Of a stretch of DNA of 64,000 bases, positions 25,002-33,583 are shown piece after piece (the first letter of the stretch is position 1; every line of letters begins with the position of its first letter). The position numbers and the translations under genes were made by a program. Under the pieces are notes generated by a model. That model did not search any database. It was not told where the DNA came from and saw nothing but the letters and a program-made list of their open reading frames with translations. Source of the stretch: UBA7985 sp965658725 (GTDB lineage Bacteria; Pseudomonadota; Alphaproteobacteria; UBA7985); contig CBFHUI010000003.1 of the NCBI GenBank assembly GCA_965658725.1, positions 6,579 to 70,578 of the forward strand, read 5' to 3'.

Positions 25002-26570
25002 ATGAGTACAGCAATGATCCGCAAACCGTCGATCATCAGCCTCGCCGTCGCCGGCTTGATTGGACTGATTTTTACGGGTTGCGTCATTACCGAGGAAGTC
25101 GCCTATCAGGGCTCGACCGAATCCATCCCCGCTGACAAGGCACAGGCCGAGACTGTCCTGATTGCTAACATCGAAGAAGCGCCAGGATCCTCGGAGATTG
25201 CCTCCAACATCGTCATCCCGGACACCAGCGGCACCTATGCCTTGCCGCGCTCGGGTGCAGACAGCATCCGGCCCTATCTCAGCGGTCAATCACCGCTACC
25301 AGCGCGCACGCAGGGCGTTTCGCCGGGACAATTGCACCGCATCTATAAAGAGAACGATTTCAACCCGATCTGGTTCAGCCAGCGCGGCTGGCTTCCTGCG
25401 GCGCAAGTGCTGATCAAGACATTTCAGGGCGCGCGGATCGACGGTCTGGTGCCGAACGACTACTTGCCTGCGGACCGGGGCCTGCCCGGCGGTGCGCTGA
25501 ACGGCACGCAGATTTCCCAGATCGACCTCGAACTGACAGCGGGCCTGCTGCGCTACATCCGCGACGTGAAGGAGGGCCGCTACAACACCGCGAGCCGCAT
25601 TGATAGTGCTGGTGAGATGATGAAGGGGCTGCAAGCCGCTGACTTCGCGGGATGGCTGAGCAGTCTGCCTCCACAAACGCGGTTCTACACCGCCATGAAA
25701 CAGGCGGCAGGCCGGGATTTGGCTTACCTCTCACCCGCCGAATTTGCGACGTATCGTGTGAATATGGAGCGCTTGCGCTGGGGTGAGCCGAATTTGCCTG
25801 CTTCAGGCCGCTGGGTGCTGCTTAACGTTGGCGCGGCTGAGCTGATGGCCATGGAAGACAGCAACGTTGCCTTTGGCGTGAACGTCGTGGTTGGTCGCAA
25901 CACGCGCCGCACGCCGCTGCGCAACGACCGGATCACGGGCCTGAAATTCAGCCCCGACTGGACCGCGCCCTATTCCATCGTGGAGAAAGACCTCGTGCCG
26001 CTGGCGCTGGAAAAGGGGCCGGACTTCCTCAATCAAATGGGCCTGTCGATTTACTCCGGCAATCGAAAGGTCAGCCCCTTTGAGCTGAACTTCAGCTCCA
26101 TCAACGTCCGCAATTACACGTGGAAGCAAGAATCCGGGCCGCAGAACGTGCTGGGCGGCGTACGCTTCAACCTGGAGAACTCGTCCTCAATCTACATGCA
26201 CGATAGCCCTGATGACTCGCTGTTTGAGCTGCCGGAGCGGGCCAAGTCCTCGGGCTGTATTCGTGTCGGCGCGGCTGAGCACTTTGCCCACTGGCTGCTC
26301 GCTGGCGACAAGCCGGGCGAGTTCAGCTTTCAGGACATTGTTGGCCGCATGACATCCGGCAACATCACCCACGTCAGCCTGAACCGCGATGTTCCGGTCT
26401 ACACCATCTATTACAACGCCTGGCCCAGCCACGATGGCGAGCTGGTGATCATGCCGGACATTTACGAGCAGAACGCGGCGCTACGAGCGCGGATGGGCTA
26501 CCCATCGGGCTCAGCATCGCTGGCAACGAGCCGCTTGGGTGGTGTTACGAACATCGGTGATATATTCTAG
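25002..26570 (+). CDS. L,D-transpeptidase, lipoprotein (YkuD domain, YcbB-like)
   Basis: 522 residues from ATG at 25002, preceded by AAAGGGA. A signal segment ends in a lipobox-like FTGC with Cys27, so membrane anchoring is likely. A peptidoglycan-binding-like/scaffold region spans about residues 100-290 and the YkuD catalytic domain about 300-450, with His400 in YMHDSPDD and Cys419 in KSSGCIRVG. These enzymes make 3-3 cross-links in peptidoglycan or tether proteins to it. The fold order resembles YcbB/LdtD. A final 70-residue tail follows the catalytic domain. Monocistronic, divergent from cysK. Confidence 0.9.
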   Translation: MSTAMIRKPSIISLAVAGLIGLIFTGCVITEEVAYQGSTESIPADKAQAETVLIANIEEAPGSSEIASNIVIPDTSGTYALPRSGADSIRPYLSGQSPLPARTQGVSPGQLHRIYKENDFNPIWFSQRGWLPAAQVLIKTFQGARIDGLVPNDYLPADRGLPGGALNGTQISQIDLELTAGLLRYIRDVKEGRYNTASRIDSAGEMMKGLQAADFAGWLSSLPPQTRFYTAMKQAAGRDLAYLSPAEFATYRVNMERLRWGEPNLPASGRWVLLNVGAAELMAMEDSNVAFGVNVVVGRNTRRTPLRNDRITGLKFSPDWTAPYSIVEKDLVPLALEKGPDFLNQMGLSIYSGNRKVSPFELNFSSINVRNYTWKQESGPQNVLGGVRFNLENSSSIYMHDSPDDSLFELPERAKSSGCIRVGAAEHFAHWLLAGDKPGEFSFQDIVGRMTSGNITHVSLNRDVPVYTIYYNAWPSHDGELVIMPDIYEQNAALRARMGYPSGSASLATSRLGGVTNIGDIF

Positions 26571-26604
26571 ATTAAGACAAAAATTATGTGATTTTGTTCG
26601 AAAG

Positions 26605-26633
26605 TTGACAGTCTTGATAACTTTGTGGATAAA
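26605..26633 (+). promoter_or_regulatory. Strong sigma-70-type promoter candidate upstream of small lipoprotein
   Basis: A perfect TTGACA (26605-26610) is followed after 17 bases by GATAAA (26628-26633), four of six to the consensus -10. It lies in an AT-rich stretch between two rightward genes. A start near 26640 would give an untranslated leader of about 200 bases before the lipoprotein ATG at 26842. Confidence 0.5.
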
Positions 26634-26841
26634 GTGTTCTAAATTGAGCGTCTTTTTTGTAACGCGGATTCGTAAAATCGCATGAAAATGGCCTATTTTG
26701 CTGGACTCCAAAGGGCGTAAACCGGCAAATCGGCGGTGAAGTGCCGCTTGAGCGACGTCGGCGCGCGGTGTTCCCTCGGATCACTGTCTTGTCGCAATCG
26801 GCTCCTATGGTGCCGTCGTCCGAAATTCGGGAGATAAAGAA

Positions 26842-27075
26842 ATGAAGCGTTTCGCTTTTGCAGCTGTTGCTGCGCTTACGCTGGGTGCGTGCGTTCCCTC
26901 TGAAGAAGTCGTTCTGACGAGCGGCGGGATCGGTGTGGGTTCCACAGGCACCGTCATCACCACCGGAACCACCCACGGGCAGGTTCTGACCGGCGCAACT
27001 ACCGTTGTGTCCAGCTCGCTGTCTTCGTGTCAGGAAATTGCCTACTCGAAAACTGGCGAGTACTGCGCAGACTAA
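26842..27075 (+). CDS. Small lipoprotein, Thr/Gly/Ser-rich
   Basis: 77 residues. N-terminus MKRFAFAAVAALTLGAC ends in a good lipobox (LGAC, Cys17), leaving a 61-residue mature lipoprotein rich in Thr, Gly, Ser and Val with two C-terminal cysteines (SSCQEI, EYCAD) that may bond. The sequence has short imperfect GTT/GS-type motifs. GGGAGATAAAG precedes the ATG. No family recognised. The terminator after it and the promoter candidate 200 bases before make it a single-gene unit, probably abundant. Confidence 0.75.
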   Translation: MKRFAFAAVAALTLGACVPSEEVVLTSGGIGVGSTGTVITTGTTHGQVLTGATTVVSSSLSSCQEIAYSKTGEYCAD

Positions 27076-27131
27076 GCGCGCTGGTACCGGGTTAGGCAAG
27101 GCGTTCGCGCCTGTCCCCCACGCAGAATGAG

Positions 27132-27167
27132 AAAAAGCCGCTCTCCGGTTGGGGAGCGGCTTTTTTT
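27132..27167. terminator. Bidirectional terminator between lipoprotein and MttB-like gene
   Basis: AAAAAGCCGCTC (27132-27143) pairs with GAGCGGCTTTTTTT (27154-27167). Genes on both sides converge on it. Confidence 0.9.
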
Positions 27168-27187
27168 ATGCACTGAAGCTTGCGCGC

Positions 27188-28795
27188 TTAGATGTAGAGG
27201 TCTTTGAGGTCTTCTTTGCGTTTGGCGACAAACGCATCCAGTTCGTCCCGCCGGTCTTCAGGCAGGACGGGTTCCTCGTAGTCCTCAAGCCGCTTCTGCC
27301 AGATTTCCGTGCAGCGTTCTGTTGCCGTCCGGCCACCGGCGTCGATCCAATTCTCGTAATTGGTCCAGTCGGAGACCAGCGGCTTGTAGAAGGCGCGATC
27401 GAACTTCGCCAACGTGTGCGCTTCGCCGAAATAATGCCCGCCTGGCGGAACCCCCGCGACAGCTTCGAGCGCCAAAGCTTCAGCGTTGACAGCCACCGGG
27501 GAGCAGGTCTCGACCATCTCCTGAGCCATCTCGACATCCATCACGACCTTCTCGAACGACGCTTGTAAGCCGCCTTCGAGCCAGCCGGCGCCGTGGTAGA
27601 CCAGATGCGCCCCGCCCAGCGCGCAGGCCCACAGCGCGTTCATGGACTCATAGGCCGCTTGTGCGTCGCAGGCGTTCGAGGCGCACGCGTTGGACGCGCG
27701 ATAGGGCAGGCGATACTTGCGCGCCAACTGCCCCGCAATCATCGTCGCCTGCACATGCTCGGGCGTGCCGAACGCGGGCGCACCGGACTGCAGATCGACG
27801 TTTGAGATGTACGAGCCGTAAAGCACAGGTGCGCCGGGGTTGATCAGCTGGGTTAGAACGATGCAGGCCAGAGCTTCCGCGTTGGACTGTGCAACCGCCG
27901 CTGGCACAGAAATCGGTGCCATCGCACCCATCAAGCAAAAGGGCGTAATCGACACGGCTTGCCCCCAAGTCGCCATCGCGCGCAGGCCGTCGGTCATGGC
28001 GCCGTCGACTTTGCGGGGGGAGTTGACCGATATCACGGTCGCCAGTGCTGGGTCGGTCTTCATCTGCTCCCGCGTCATTCCGCGAGAAATCGCCATCATG
28101 TCGATCGCATCGAGCGCGCGTTCTTCGCCAATGGCAGAGGCGTGAAAGCTGCGGTCGGTGTAGCGAAGGTTCGCGAGATAGGTGTCGAGGTGCCGGGTGT
28201 TGGCGGGCAGTTCCATGGGGGCGACAGGCTGGTTGCCCACCGAGTGGATCACATCGAAGGATTGAGCAAGCTTCACCAGATCGATGTAATCCGCCATTCC
28301 TCCAGACCGCCGTCCCTTAATCGCATCGTGCACCGATGGCGGTCCGGCGACCAACGTGAAGTTCATGAAATTCTCCCCGAGCCTCAGCTTGCGCTCAGGG
28401 TTGCGAGGGGTGAGTTCGAAGTACGATGGACAAGTCGCGAGCGCTGCCTCCACGATCTCCCGTCCCAATCGCACGCGGCCGGTCTCGTCATCGGCCAGAC
28501 CGCCTGCAGCAACAAAGGTATCCCGGGCGTCCTGCGCCATGAATTCGATGCCAAAGTTTTCAAGGATGTGGATCGACGCGTCGTGGATTTGCTCCAGCGC
28601 TTCGGCTGAAACGATGTCTAGACCGCCTATGGTGTTTCGGCGGGGCTTGGCAAACGCGCTACCGGCAGTGGCATGAGCGCGCTGGGCTTGCGCGGCGCGA
28701 GCGGACCGACCGCCGGCGCGGGCTTTTCGAGTGCGAGGGGCCGGTGTGGCGGCCTCGCTTTGGCTGGCGCTCTCCTGAGCGCGGGGGCCTGACAT
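27188..28795 (-). CDS. Trimethylamine methyltransferase (MttB) family protein, non-pyrrolysine, copy 1
   Basis: 535 residues from ATG at 28795 with AAAGGAAA upstream. Apart from a 55-residue Ala/Arg/Ser-rich basic N-terminus it is one MttB-type TIM-barrel domain. Segments shared with copy 2 include SGAPAFGTPE, EGGLQASFEK, and GGHYFGEAHT. No in-frame TAG is present, so this is of the glycine-betaine-methyltransferase-like (non-Pyl) class, which in studied members moves a methyl group from a quaternary amine to a corrinoid protein. Here no corrinoid protein or activating protein is encoded in the window. It starts 131 bases downstream of copy 2, on the same strand. Confidence 0.87.
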   Translation of the reverse strand: MSGPRAQESASQSEAATPAPRTRKARAGGRSARAAQAQRAHATAGSAFAKPRRNTIGGLDIVSAEALEQIHDASIHILENFGIEFMAQDARDTFVAAGGLADDETGRVRLGREIVEAALATCPSYFELTPRNPERKLRLGENFMNFTLVAGPPSVHDAIKGRRSGGMADYIDLVKLAQSFDVIHSVGNQPVAPMELPANTRHLDTYLANLRYTDRSFHASAIGEERALDAIDMMAISRGMTREQMKTDPALATVISVNSPRKVDGAMTDGLRAMATWGQAVSITPFCLMGAMAPISVPAAVAQSNAEALACIVLTQLINPGAPVLYGSYISNVDLQSGAPAFGTPEHVQATMIAGQLARKYRLPYRASNACASNACDAQAAYESMNALWACALGGAHLVYHGAGWLEGGLQASFEKVVMDVEMAQEMVETCSPVAVNAEALALEAVAGVPPGGHYFGEAHTLAKFDRAFYKPLVSDWTNYENWIDAGGRTATERCTEIWQKRLEDYEEPVLPEDRRDELDAFVAKRKEDLKDLYI

Positions 28796-28926
28796 GGTGT
28801 TTCCTTTCGGACTGAAGAATGATGCGGACACCCTAGGCTAGTGCAGGGCCTCCCCTCCTTGCAATCGACAGCGACAAAAGCCGCGCCCTTGCGCCCTCGA
28901 ACGGAAAAAAGTGCGTTTCAGGCCGC

Positions 28927-30498
28927 CTAGTCGTCGTCGAAGGAACCGCCTTCCGCGATCCGGCGGTCAACGAAGTCGTTGATTGCGTCCTTGGTGGCTG
29001 GATCGATGGCTGGCTCCTGATACTCAGAGAGCAGCTGCTTGTAGAGCGTGTTTGCCCGCTCATAGGCGGTCTTGCTGCCGTCTTCCGACCACGTCTCATA
29101 GTTCCGCCAGTCCGATAGCATGGGGGCGTAAAACGCGGTTTCAAAGCGCTCCATGGTTTGTGGCGTGCCGAAGAAGTGCCCGCCCGGGCCTACTTCGGCG
29201 ATGGCGTCTAGGCCGAGGGTGGCGTCGCTGACTTCGATGGGCTCCATATAGGATTGCAGCATCTGGATCATGTCCGCATCGATGACCATTTTCTCGAACG
29301 AGGCAGACAGCCCGCCTTCCATCCATCCTGCCGCGTGCATCACCATATCTGCCCCGCCGGTCATCGTCGCCCAAAGCGACATCTGAGTTTCCCAAGCCGC
29401 CTGAGCGTCCGGCACGTTCGCCGCGCAAACGCCTGAGGAGCGATAGGGCACGCCGTAGCGCCGCGTCAGCTGACCGCCGGCCTGAACCGCTTTAACGAAC
29501 TCCGGTGTGCCGAAGGCAGGCGCGCCCGATTTCATGTCCACGTTTGAGGTAAAGCCTCCGTAGATGACCGGTGCGCCCGGTCGTGCACACTGAGCCAGTG
29601 CGAGGCCCACAAGGAACTCCGCATTCTGCTGCACCAGAGCGCCTGCCAGCGTGACAGGTGCCATGGCTCCGGCCAGCGTGAAGGGCGTCACAACGGAGAT
29701 CTGGCCGTGCTTGGCATGCTCGATGATGCCGTGGCCCATGGGGCTGTCGAGCTTAAGGGGGGAGTTGGTGTTGACGATGGTCATCAGCGAAGGCTCGGCA
29801 AGGAATTGCTCCTCGGAAATCCCCCCGCGCACGATCCGCGCCAATGCCAGCCCATCCGCCGTGCGCTGTGGTCCCAGCGAATAGTTGTGAAAGGCCATGT
29901 CGGTGAGAAAGCTGAAATCCCGCATCGCTTCCAAGTGCCGAATGCGCCGGTCAATGTCGGTTGGCTCCACCGGGTAGCCGGGGATGAATGCCATGCAGTT
30001 CAGGCTCTGGATCAGCCGCGTGAGGTTGCGGAAGTCTTCCCAGTTCCCCTGACGCCGTCCGCCATCGGCGTCTGTTGTGTTGGGTGCTGACGCCACGGGA
30101 CAAAAGTGGATCTGGCCTTCACCAAAGGTCACCGTACGCTCGGGGTTGCGGGCGTGCAGTTTGAAGCTCGAAGGCGCCGTCTTGATGGCGTCTTCGATGA
30201 AAGCCGGATCAAACTTGATCAGGTCTGTGTCAGGCTTAACGTCCACGCCGGCAGCCTTGAACACTGCTTTGGCATCGTCGCCCAGCACTTCCATGCCGAC
30301 GTCGCTCAGGATCTTGAGCGATGCGTGGTGGATGGTCTCGATCTGGTCGGCAGAAAGCGGCTCAATCGGCGGTACGGGGTTCTTCACCGATCCGCGCGGG
30401 AGTTGCTTGATCGCAGAGGTGGCAGCAGCTGCAGCACTCTTCGCACCGCGCCCGCCGGTGCGCCGTCGTCCTCGGGCTTCGCTGTTTCTTTCCGTCAT
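28927..30498 (-). CDS. Trimethylamine methyltransferase (MttB) family protein, non-pyrrolysine, copy 2
   Basis: 523 residues from ATG at 30498; 14 extra codons upstream are possible but lack a better ribosome site. N-terminus is Arg/Gly/Ala-rich (ARGRRRTGGRGAKSAAAAA). The MttB domain follows from about residue 45, with SGAPAFGTPEFV, EGGLSASFEKM and GGHFFGTPQTM shared with copy 1. It lies upstream of copy 1 on the same strand and divergent from the iron alcohol dehydrogenase gene. The duplicate has clearly diverged, so the two are probably old paralogues with different substrates or a heteromeric pair (inference). Confidence 0.87.
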   Translation of the reverse strand: MTERNSEARGRRRTGGRGAKSAAAAATSAIKQLPRGSVKNPVPPIEPLSADQIETIHHASLKILSDVGMEVLGDDAKAVFKAAGVDVKPDTDLIKFDPAFIEDAIKTAPSSFKLHARNPERTVTFGEGQIHFCPVASAPNTTDADGGRRQGNWEDFRNLTRLIQSLNCMAFIPGYPVEPTDIDRRIRHLEAMRDFSFLTDMAFHNYSLGPQRTADGLALARIVRGGISEEQFLAEPSLMTIVNTNSPLKLDSPMGHGIIEHAKHGQISVVTPFTLAGAMAPVTLAGALVQQNAEFLVGLALAQCARPGAPVIYGGFTSNVDMKSGAPAFGTPEFVKAVQAGGQLTRRYGVPYRSSGVCAANVPDAQAAWETQMSLWATMTGGADMVMHAAGWMEGGLSASFEKMVIDADMIQMLQSYMEPIEVSDATLGLDAIAEVGPGGHFFGTPQTMERFETAFYAPMLSDWRNYETWSEDGSKTAYERANTLYKQLLSEYQEPAIDPATKDAINDFVDRRIAEGGSFDDD

Positions 30499-30583
30499 GT
30501 CTGTTTTCCCGCGTGACGTGTGTTTTTGCTGGTTTTTCACAGGGTGCCATGTATGCCTGCGCGCACAAGGTCAATGGTCAAAG

Positions 30584-30599
30584 TTCTGCACATGCAGAA
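30584..30599. promoter_or_regulatory. Palindromic operator candidate between mttB-like and Fe-ADH genes
   Basis: TTCTGCA-CA-TGCAGAA is a perfect 7-bp inverted repeat with a 2-base centre, in the 120-base divergent region. It is immediately followed by the Shine-Dalgarno of the dehydrogenase gene. The symmetry fits a dimeric repressor site, though a leader hairpin is an alternative. A direct repeat GGTCAATGGTCAA lies just upstream (30569-30581). Confidence 0.45.
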
Positions 30600-30618
30600 A
30601 ACAGGAGGAGTGGTCGCT

Positions 30619-31749
30619 ATGACGCAAGTAATTGGTCGTTCTGAGTTGGCTTCAGCGGCAACCATCGGCGGGCTCGCTAAAGGATCTGGTACTCCGACGG
30701 TGCTGTGGGTCGTGGACCCCGCCCTGACAGCACCCGGTGCAGGGGCTGGACCGCTGAGCACGCTAGATGAAACCTTGCGCGCGGCCGGTATCAACACCGT
30801 TGTCGCCCAAACGACCTTCCCCCGTGAACCGAAGGTGCCCCAAGTGGATGCGCTGGCGGCCGAGATGCGGGCGGTAAGCAACCCGGTTGTGGTTGCTGTT
30901 GGGGGCGGCTCGACCATGGACGGCGCCAAGCTCGCCGCTGCCGTCGCCGTCGCGCAGGACGAAGCTCTGAGCTACGCTCTGTGCGCGCAGGACTTCAAGG
31001 GCGCGCCGCTGCCCACCATTTGCGTCCCAACCACTTCGGGAACCGGCTCTGAAGCCTCACGCACGTCGATCGCCTCGACCGTAGAGGGGGCAAAGCTGTG
31101 GTTCTGGGGCGAGGAGCTGAAGACAACGGCGGCTTGCCTGTGGCCCGAGCTGACCGAAACGGTTCCTCGGCATTTCAAAGCCATGTGCGGCTTCGACGCC
31201 TTTGCCCATGCCCACGAAAGCGCAACGGGTAACGGTCGCTCACCCGAAGGCGTGGCCTTTGCCGCGACCGCCATCGCGCACCTGTGCGACCATCTCCCCG
31301 CCTACGTGCGTGGTGAGAGTGCGGAGGCCGCGCGGCTGACTCAGTGGGGGTCGTTTCAGGCGGGTGAAGCACTCAACCTCGGCGGTACGACCATCGGGCA
31401 CTCCATTGGTCATGCTCTGGGTTCTGTCCTTCCGGTTGCCCATGGTCACGCCGTCGCCGTTGTGACAGACGCAACCATCACGCTGACCCGTGAAGGCGCG
31501 CCGGAGGCGTACACCGACCTTGAACGTGCGCTTGACCGGGGGCCGCTGGATGAAGTCTGGGCGAACCTGCTCGCCGCGTGCGACACGTCCTTGAAGTTCG
31601 ATGGGTCAGGTTCGAGCGGGGCCGAGCTGACTGCTTCGGCTAGCGCTGAAGAGAACCGCGCTATGCGAGACAACACGCCCATGAGTTTCAGTGACGCGAA
31701 GTGGGCAGACATTTGCGAAGGCATCATGCAGACTTACGGGACCGAATAG
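30619..31749 (+). CDS. Iron-containing alcohol dehydrogenase
   Basis: 376 residues from ATG at 30619, with AGGAGG about ten bases upstream; the open frame extends further left but has no better site. NAD-binding VAVGGGSTMDGAKLAA is near residues 93-108, the PTTSGTGSEAS motif near 137-147, and metal ligands in GFDAFAHAHE (Asp and His) and TTIGHSIGHALGSVLPVAHGHA (three His). All ligands of the group-III Fe-ADH fold are present. It oxidises an alcohol or reduces an aldehyde. It heads a rightward cluster including an exported protein and an enolase-superfamily enzyme, and is divergent from two MttB-like genes, so it may process an aldehyde or alcohol released from the same substrate. Confidence 0.9.
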   Translation: MTQVIGRSELASAATIGGLAKGSGTPTVLWVVDPALTAPGAGAGPLSTLDETLRAAGINTVVAQTTFPREPKVPQVDALAAEMRAVSNPVVVAVGGGSTMDGAKLAAAVAVAQDEALSYALCAQDFKGAPLPTICVPTTSGTGSEASRTSIASTVEGAKLWFWGEELKTTAACLWPELTETVPRHFKAMCGFDAFAHAHESATGNGRSPEGVAFAATAIAHLCDHLPAYVRGESAEAARLTQWGSFQAGEALNLGGTTIGHSIGHALGSVLPVAHGHAVAVVTDATITLTREGAPEAYTDLERALDRGPLDEVWANLLAACDTSLKFDGSGSSGAELTASASAEENRAMRDNTPMSFSDAKWADICEGIMQTYGTE

Positions 31750-31776
31750 CCCGACTGTTTGAAAGGCTCTGTCACC

Positions 31777-32313
31777 ATGACACCGATCCTTGTCCGCCTG
31801 CTCACCGCCACCCTGCTGGCCCTTCCCACCGCTGCCTTGGCGCAGAACAGCAGCGTCTATACCGCTTTGGACCTCGATGCCTGCGCAGGAACGCTGCGGG
31901 TGGTTGACGAGCCAACGGGAGAAACGGCGTGGTCAGGGGTTTGTGCCGGGCACGACGGGATCGCCGTACTGGTTGCCGACGGAGACGACCGCTATGACCT
32001 CGACTTTGGTCTCGACAACGACCGCTTCGAAACCGCGCCTTTCTTCAACGAACCGCATTCAGTGATCGAATGGCGGCTTAGTGGGGCAGGAGAGGCCTTT
32101 GCCGTCATTCACCGGTTTTGGTCGAGCGGCTTCACGCCGCGCTTTAGTATGCTTGGCGTCTCCAAAGTTGGTCGTCCGGGTGCTCCCGGCTGCCTCGTAG
32201 CGCTGTTTGACGGCAGCCTTCCAGACGCGAACGCGCGTGCTGTTGCTCTGGCGGATGCCATGGTGGACCGCCTCGATTGCGCCCAGTTACCCGCCCCGCT
32301 GATGCTGGAATAG
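31777..32313 (+). CDS. Exported protein of unknown function in the MttB/ADH cluster
   Basis: 178 residues from ATG at 31777. A signal peptide (MTPILVRLLTATLLALPTAALA, cleavage before QN) suggests periplasmic location. The mature part has four cysteines (DACAGT, SGVCAG, PGCLVA, LDCAQL) that could make two disulfides, and beta-strand-rich sequence. No domain recognised. Starts 27 bases after the dehydrogenase stop and 49 bases before the next gene, so likely the same operon. Confidence 0.75.
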   Translation: MTPILVRLLTATLLALPTAALAQNSSVYTALDLDACAGTLRVVDEPTGETAWSGVCAGHDGIAVLVADGDDRYDLDFGLDNDRFETAPFFNEPHSVIEWRLSGAGEAFAVIHRFWSSGFTPRFSMLGVSKVGRPGAPGCLVALFDGSLPDANARAVALADAMVDRLDCAQLPAPLMLE

Positions 32314-32362
32314 CCCAGCTTTCCCCCCCTTCTCCTTTGCCTTTGACGAAAGCCGAGTTGCC

Positions 32363-33481
32363 ATGAAAATCACTGACATTCAGGTCACCACCCACATAGT
32401 TCCCTGCGACCCGCCCTATCCGGCGGCCTGGGATTCAATCCCCCGCGGCACGCTGCCAACGACCATCGTGCGTGTGAAGACGGATACTGGGCTGGAGGGC
32501 TTTGGCTCTGGTGATCCTTGCTATGGGATTGAGGACTATAAGAAGTATTTCCTTGGTCAGGATCCCCGCGACATGGACCGCCACACGGCAATCATCGACA
32601 ACATCGGCGCGCATCACTGCCGCATGTGGCCGCTGGACCTGGCGCTTTGGGATCTTAACGGCAAAATTGAGGGGGAACCGGTCTGGAAGCTGCTGGGCGG
32701 CACCAGCCCTGAGGTTCCGCTCTACGCCTCCACAGGATCACTGCGCGATCCACAGGTGCTGGCCGAAATGGGCAAGGACTACGTGGCTCAAGGCTATGAA
32801 GCCATCAAGCTGCGCTTTGGCCGCCCGTCGGAGGATACCGACATAGAGGCGCTGGCGCGGGTCCGTGACGCGGTCGGCGATGACGTCGCGCTCATGGTTG
32901 ACGTGAACCATGGCTGGCGCATGCCCTGGGACACCCACCCTGGACCGAGCCTCGAAGAAATCATGGCGCTGGAAGCCCGCACGCGCGAGCACAATCTGTT
33001 CTGGCTTGAAGAGCCCCTGCACAGAGGCGACTACGTCGGAATGAAGGCTTTACGGGACGTGGCGCAGTGCAAAATCGCGGGCGGAGAGATCACCCGTGAA
33101 ATGCACGAGTGGGATCAAATCATGCGCGACGACTGCCTCGATGTTTACCAGCCCGACGTCGTTTTTGTCGGCGGTATGAAGCAACTGATCCAACTGGGGC
33201 TGAAAGCCTTTGAGATGGGCCACTGGTTTACCCCGCACACGTGGGGCAATGGGCTGGGCATTGTCACCAACGCGCACCTTGTGGCGGCCATTGCAGGCAT
33301 CCGCGGCGAGAAGCCAGTTTGGCTGGAATTTGCCCATGACCCACCAGAATTCACCGAATCACCGCGGGACATGTTGCTAACGGATCATCTGATTGCGGCT
33401 GACGGGCACCTCGAACTGAGTGAAAAACCCGGTTGGGGCGTTGAATTGAATGAAGGCTATCTCGCCTCAATACGTGTCTGA
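32363..33481 (+). CDS. Mandelate racemase/muconate lactonizing enzyme family protein (enolase superfamily)
   Basis: 372 residues. N-terminal capping domain about 1-125, then the barrel with Lys149-x-Arg151, metal ligands Asp180 (MVDVNHGW), Glu216 (WLEEPL) and Glu242 (AGGEI), and His292 in PHTWGNGLG. The His plus upstream Asp (in YQPDVVFVGG) is the general-base dyad of the mandelate racemase subgroup. Arg in place of the second Lys of the KxK motif indicates it is probably a dehydratase or one-base enzyme rather than a racemase. Substrates in this subgroup are hydroxy acids or sugar acids. ABC importer genes follow, pointing to a catabolic role. Confidence 0.9.
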   Translation: MKITDIQVTTHIVPCDPPYPAAWDSIPRGTLPTTIVRVKTDTGLEGFGSGDPCYGIEDYKKYFLGQDPRDMDRHTAIIDNIGAHHCRMWPLDLALWDLNGKIEGEPVWKLLGGTSPEVPLYASTGSLRDPQVLAEMGKDYVAQGYEAIKLRFGRPSEDTDIEALARVRDAVGDDVALMVDVNHGWRMPWDTHPGPSLEEIMALEARTREHNLFWLEEPLHRGDYVGMKALRDVAQCKIAGGEITREMHEWDQIMRDDCLDVYQPDVVFVGGMKQLIQLGLKAFEMGHWFTPHTWGNGLGIVTNAHLVAAIAGIRGEKPVWLEFAHDPPEFTESPRDMLLTDHLIAADGHLELSEKPGWGVELNEGYLASIRV

Positions 33482-33486
33482 TGCCC

Positions 33487-33507
33487 CTGAAAAATAGTTA
33501 CTTTTTC
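33487..33507 (+). other. AT-only stem after the enolase-superfamily gene
   Basis: TGAAAAA-TAGTTAC-TTTTTCA is a perfect 7-bp inverted repeat beginning 6 bases after the stop, followed by CGTTTTT. It may be a weak terminator or simply an AT-rich end. Confidence 0.35.
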
Positions 33508-33583
33508 ACGTTTTTGACTCTAGCGGGCTCATTTTTGCTTTCCAAGTCTAAGGACAAACCGTCTTTAGGTAGCGCGTTGGTGG

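Noticed and set aside
24798..25289. Minus-strand open frame across the cysK / transpeptidase control region
   Set aside because: It overlaps the start of the transpeptidase gene, has no ribosome site and no recognised motif.
26681..26719. Short ATG frame of 12 codons in the lipoprotein leader
   Set aside because: No Shine-Dalgarno and no support beyond an open frame; too short to call.
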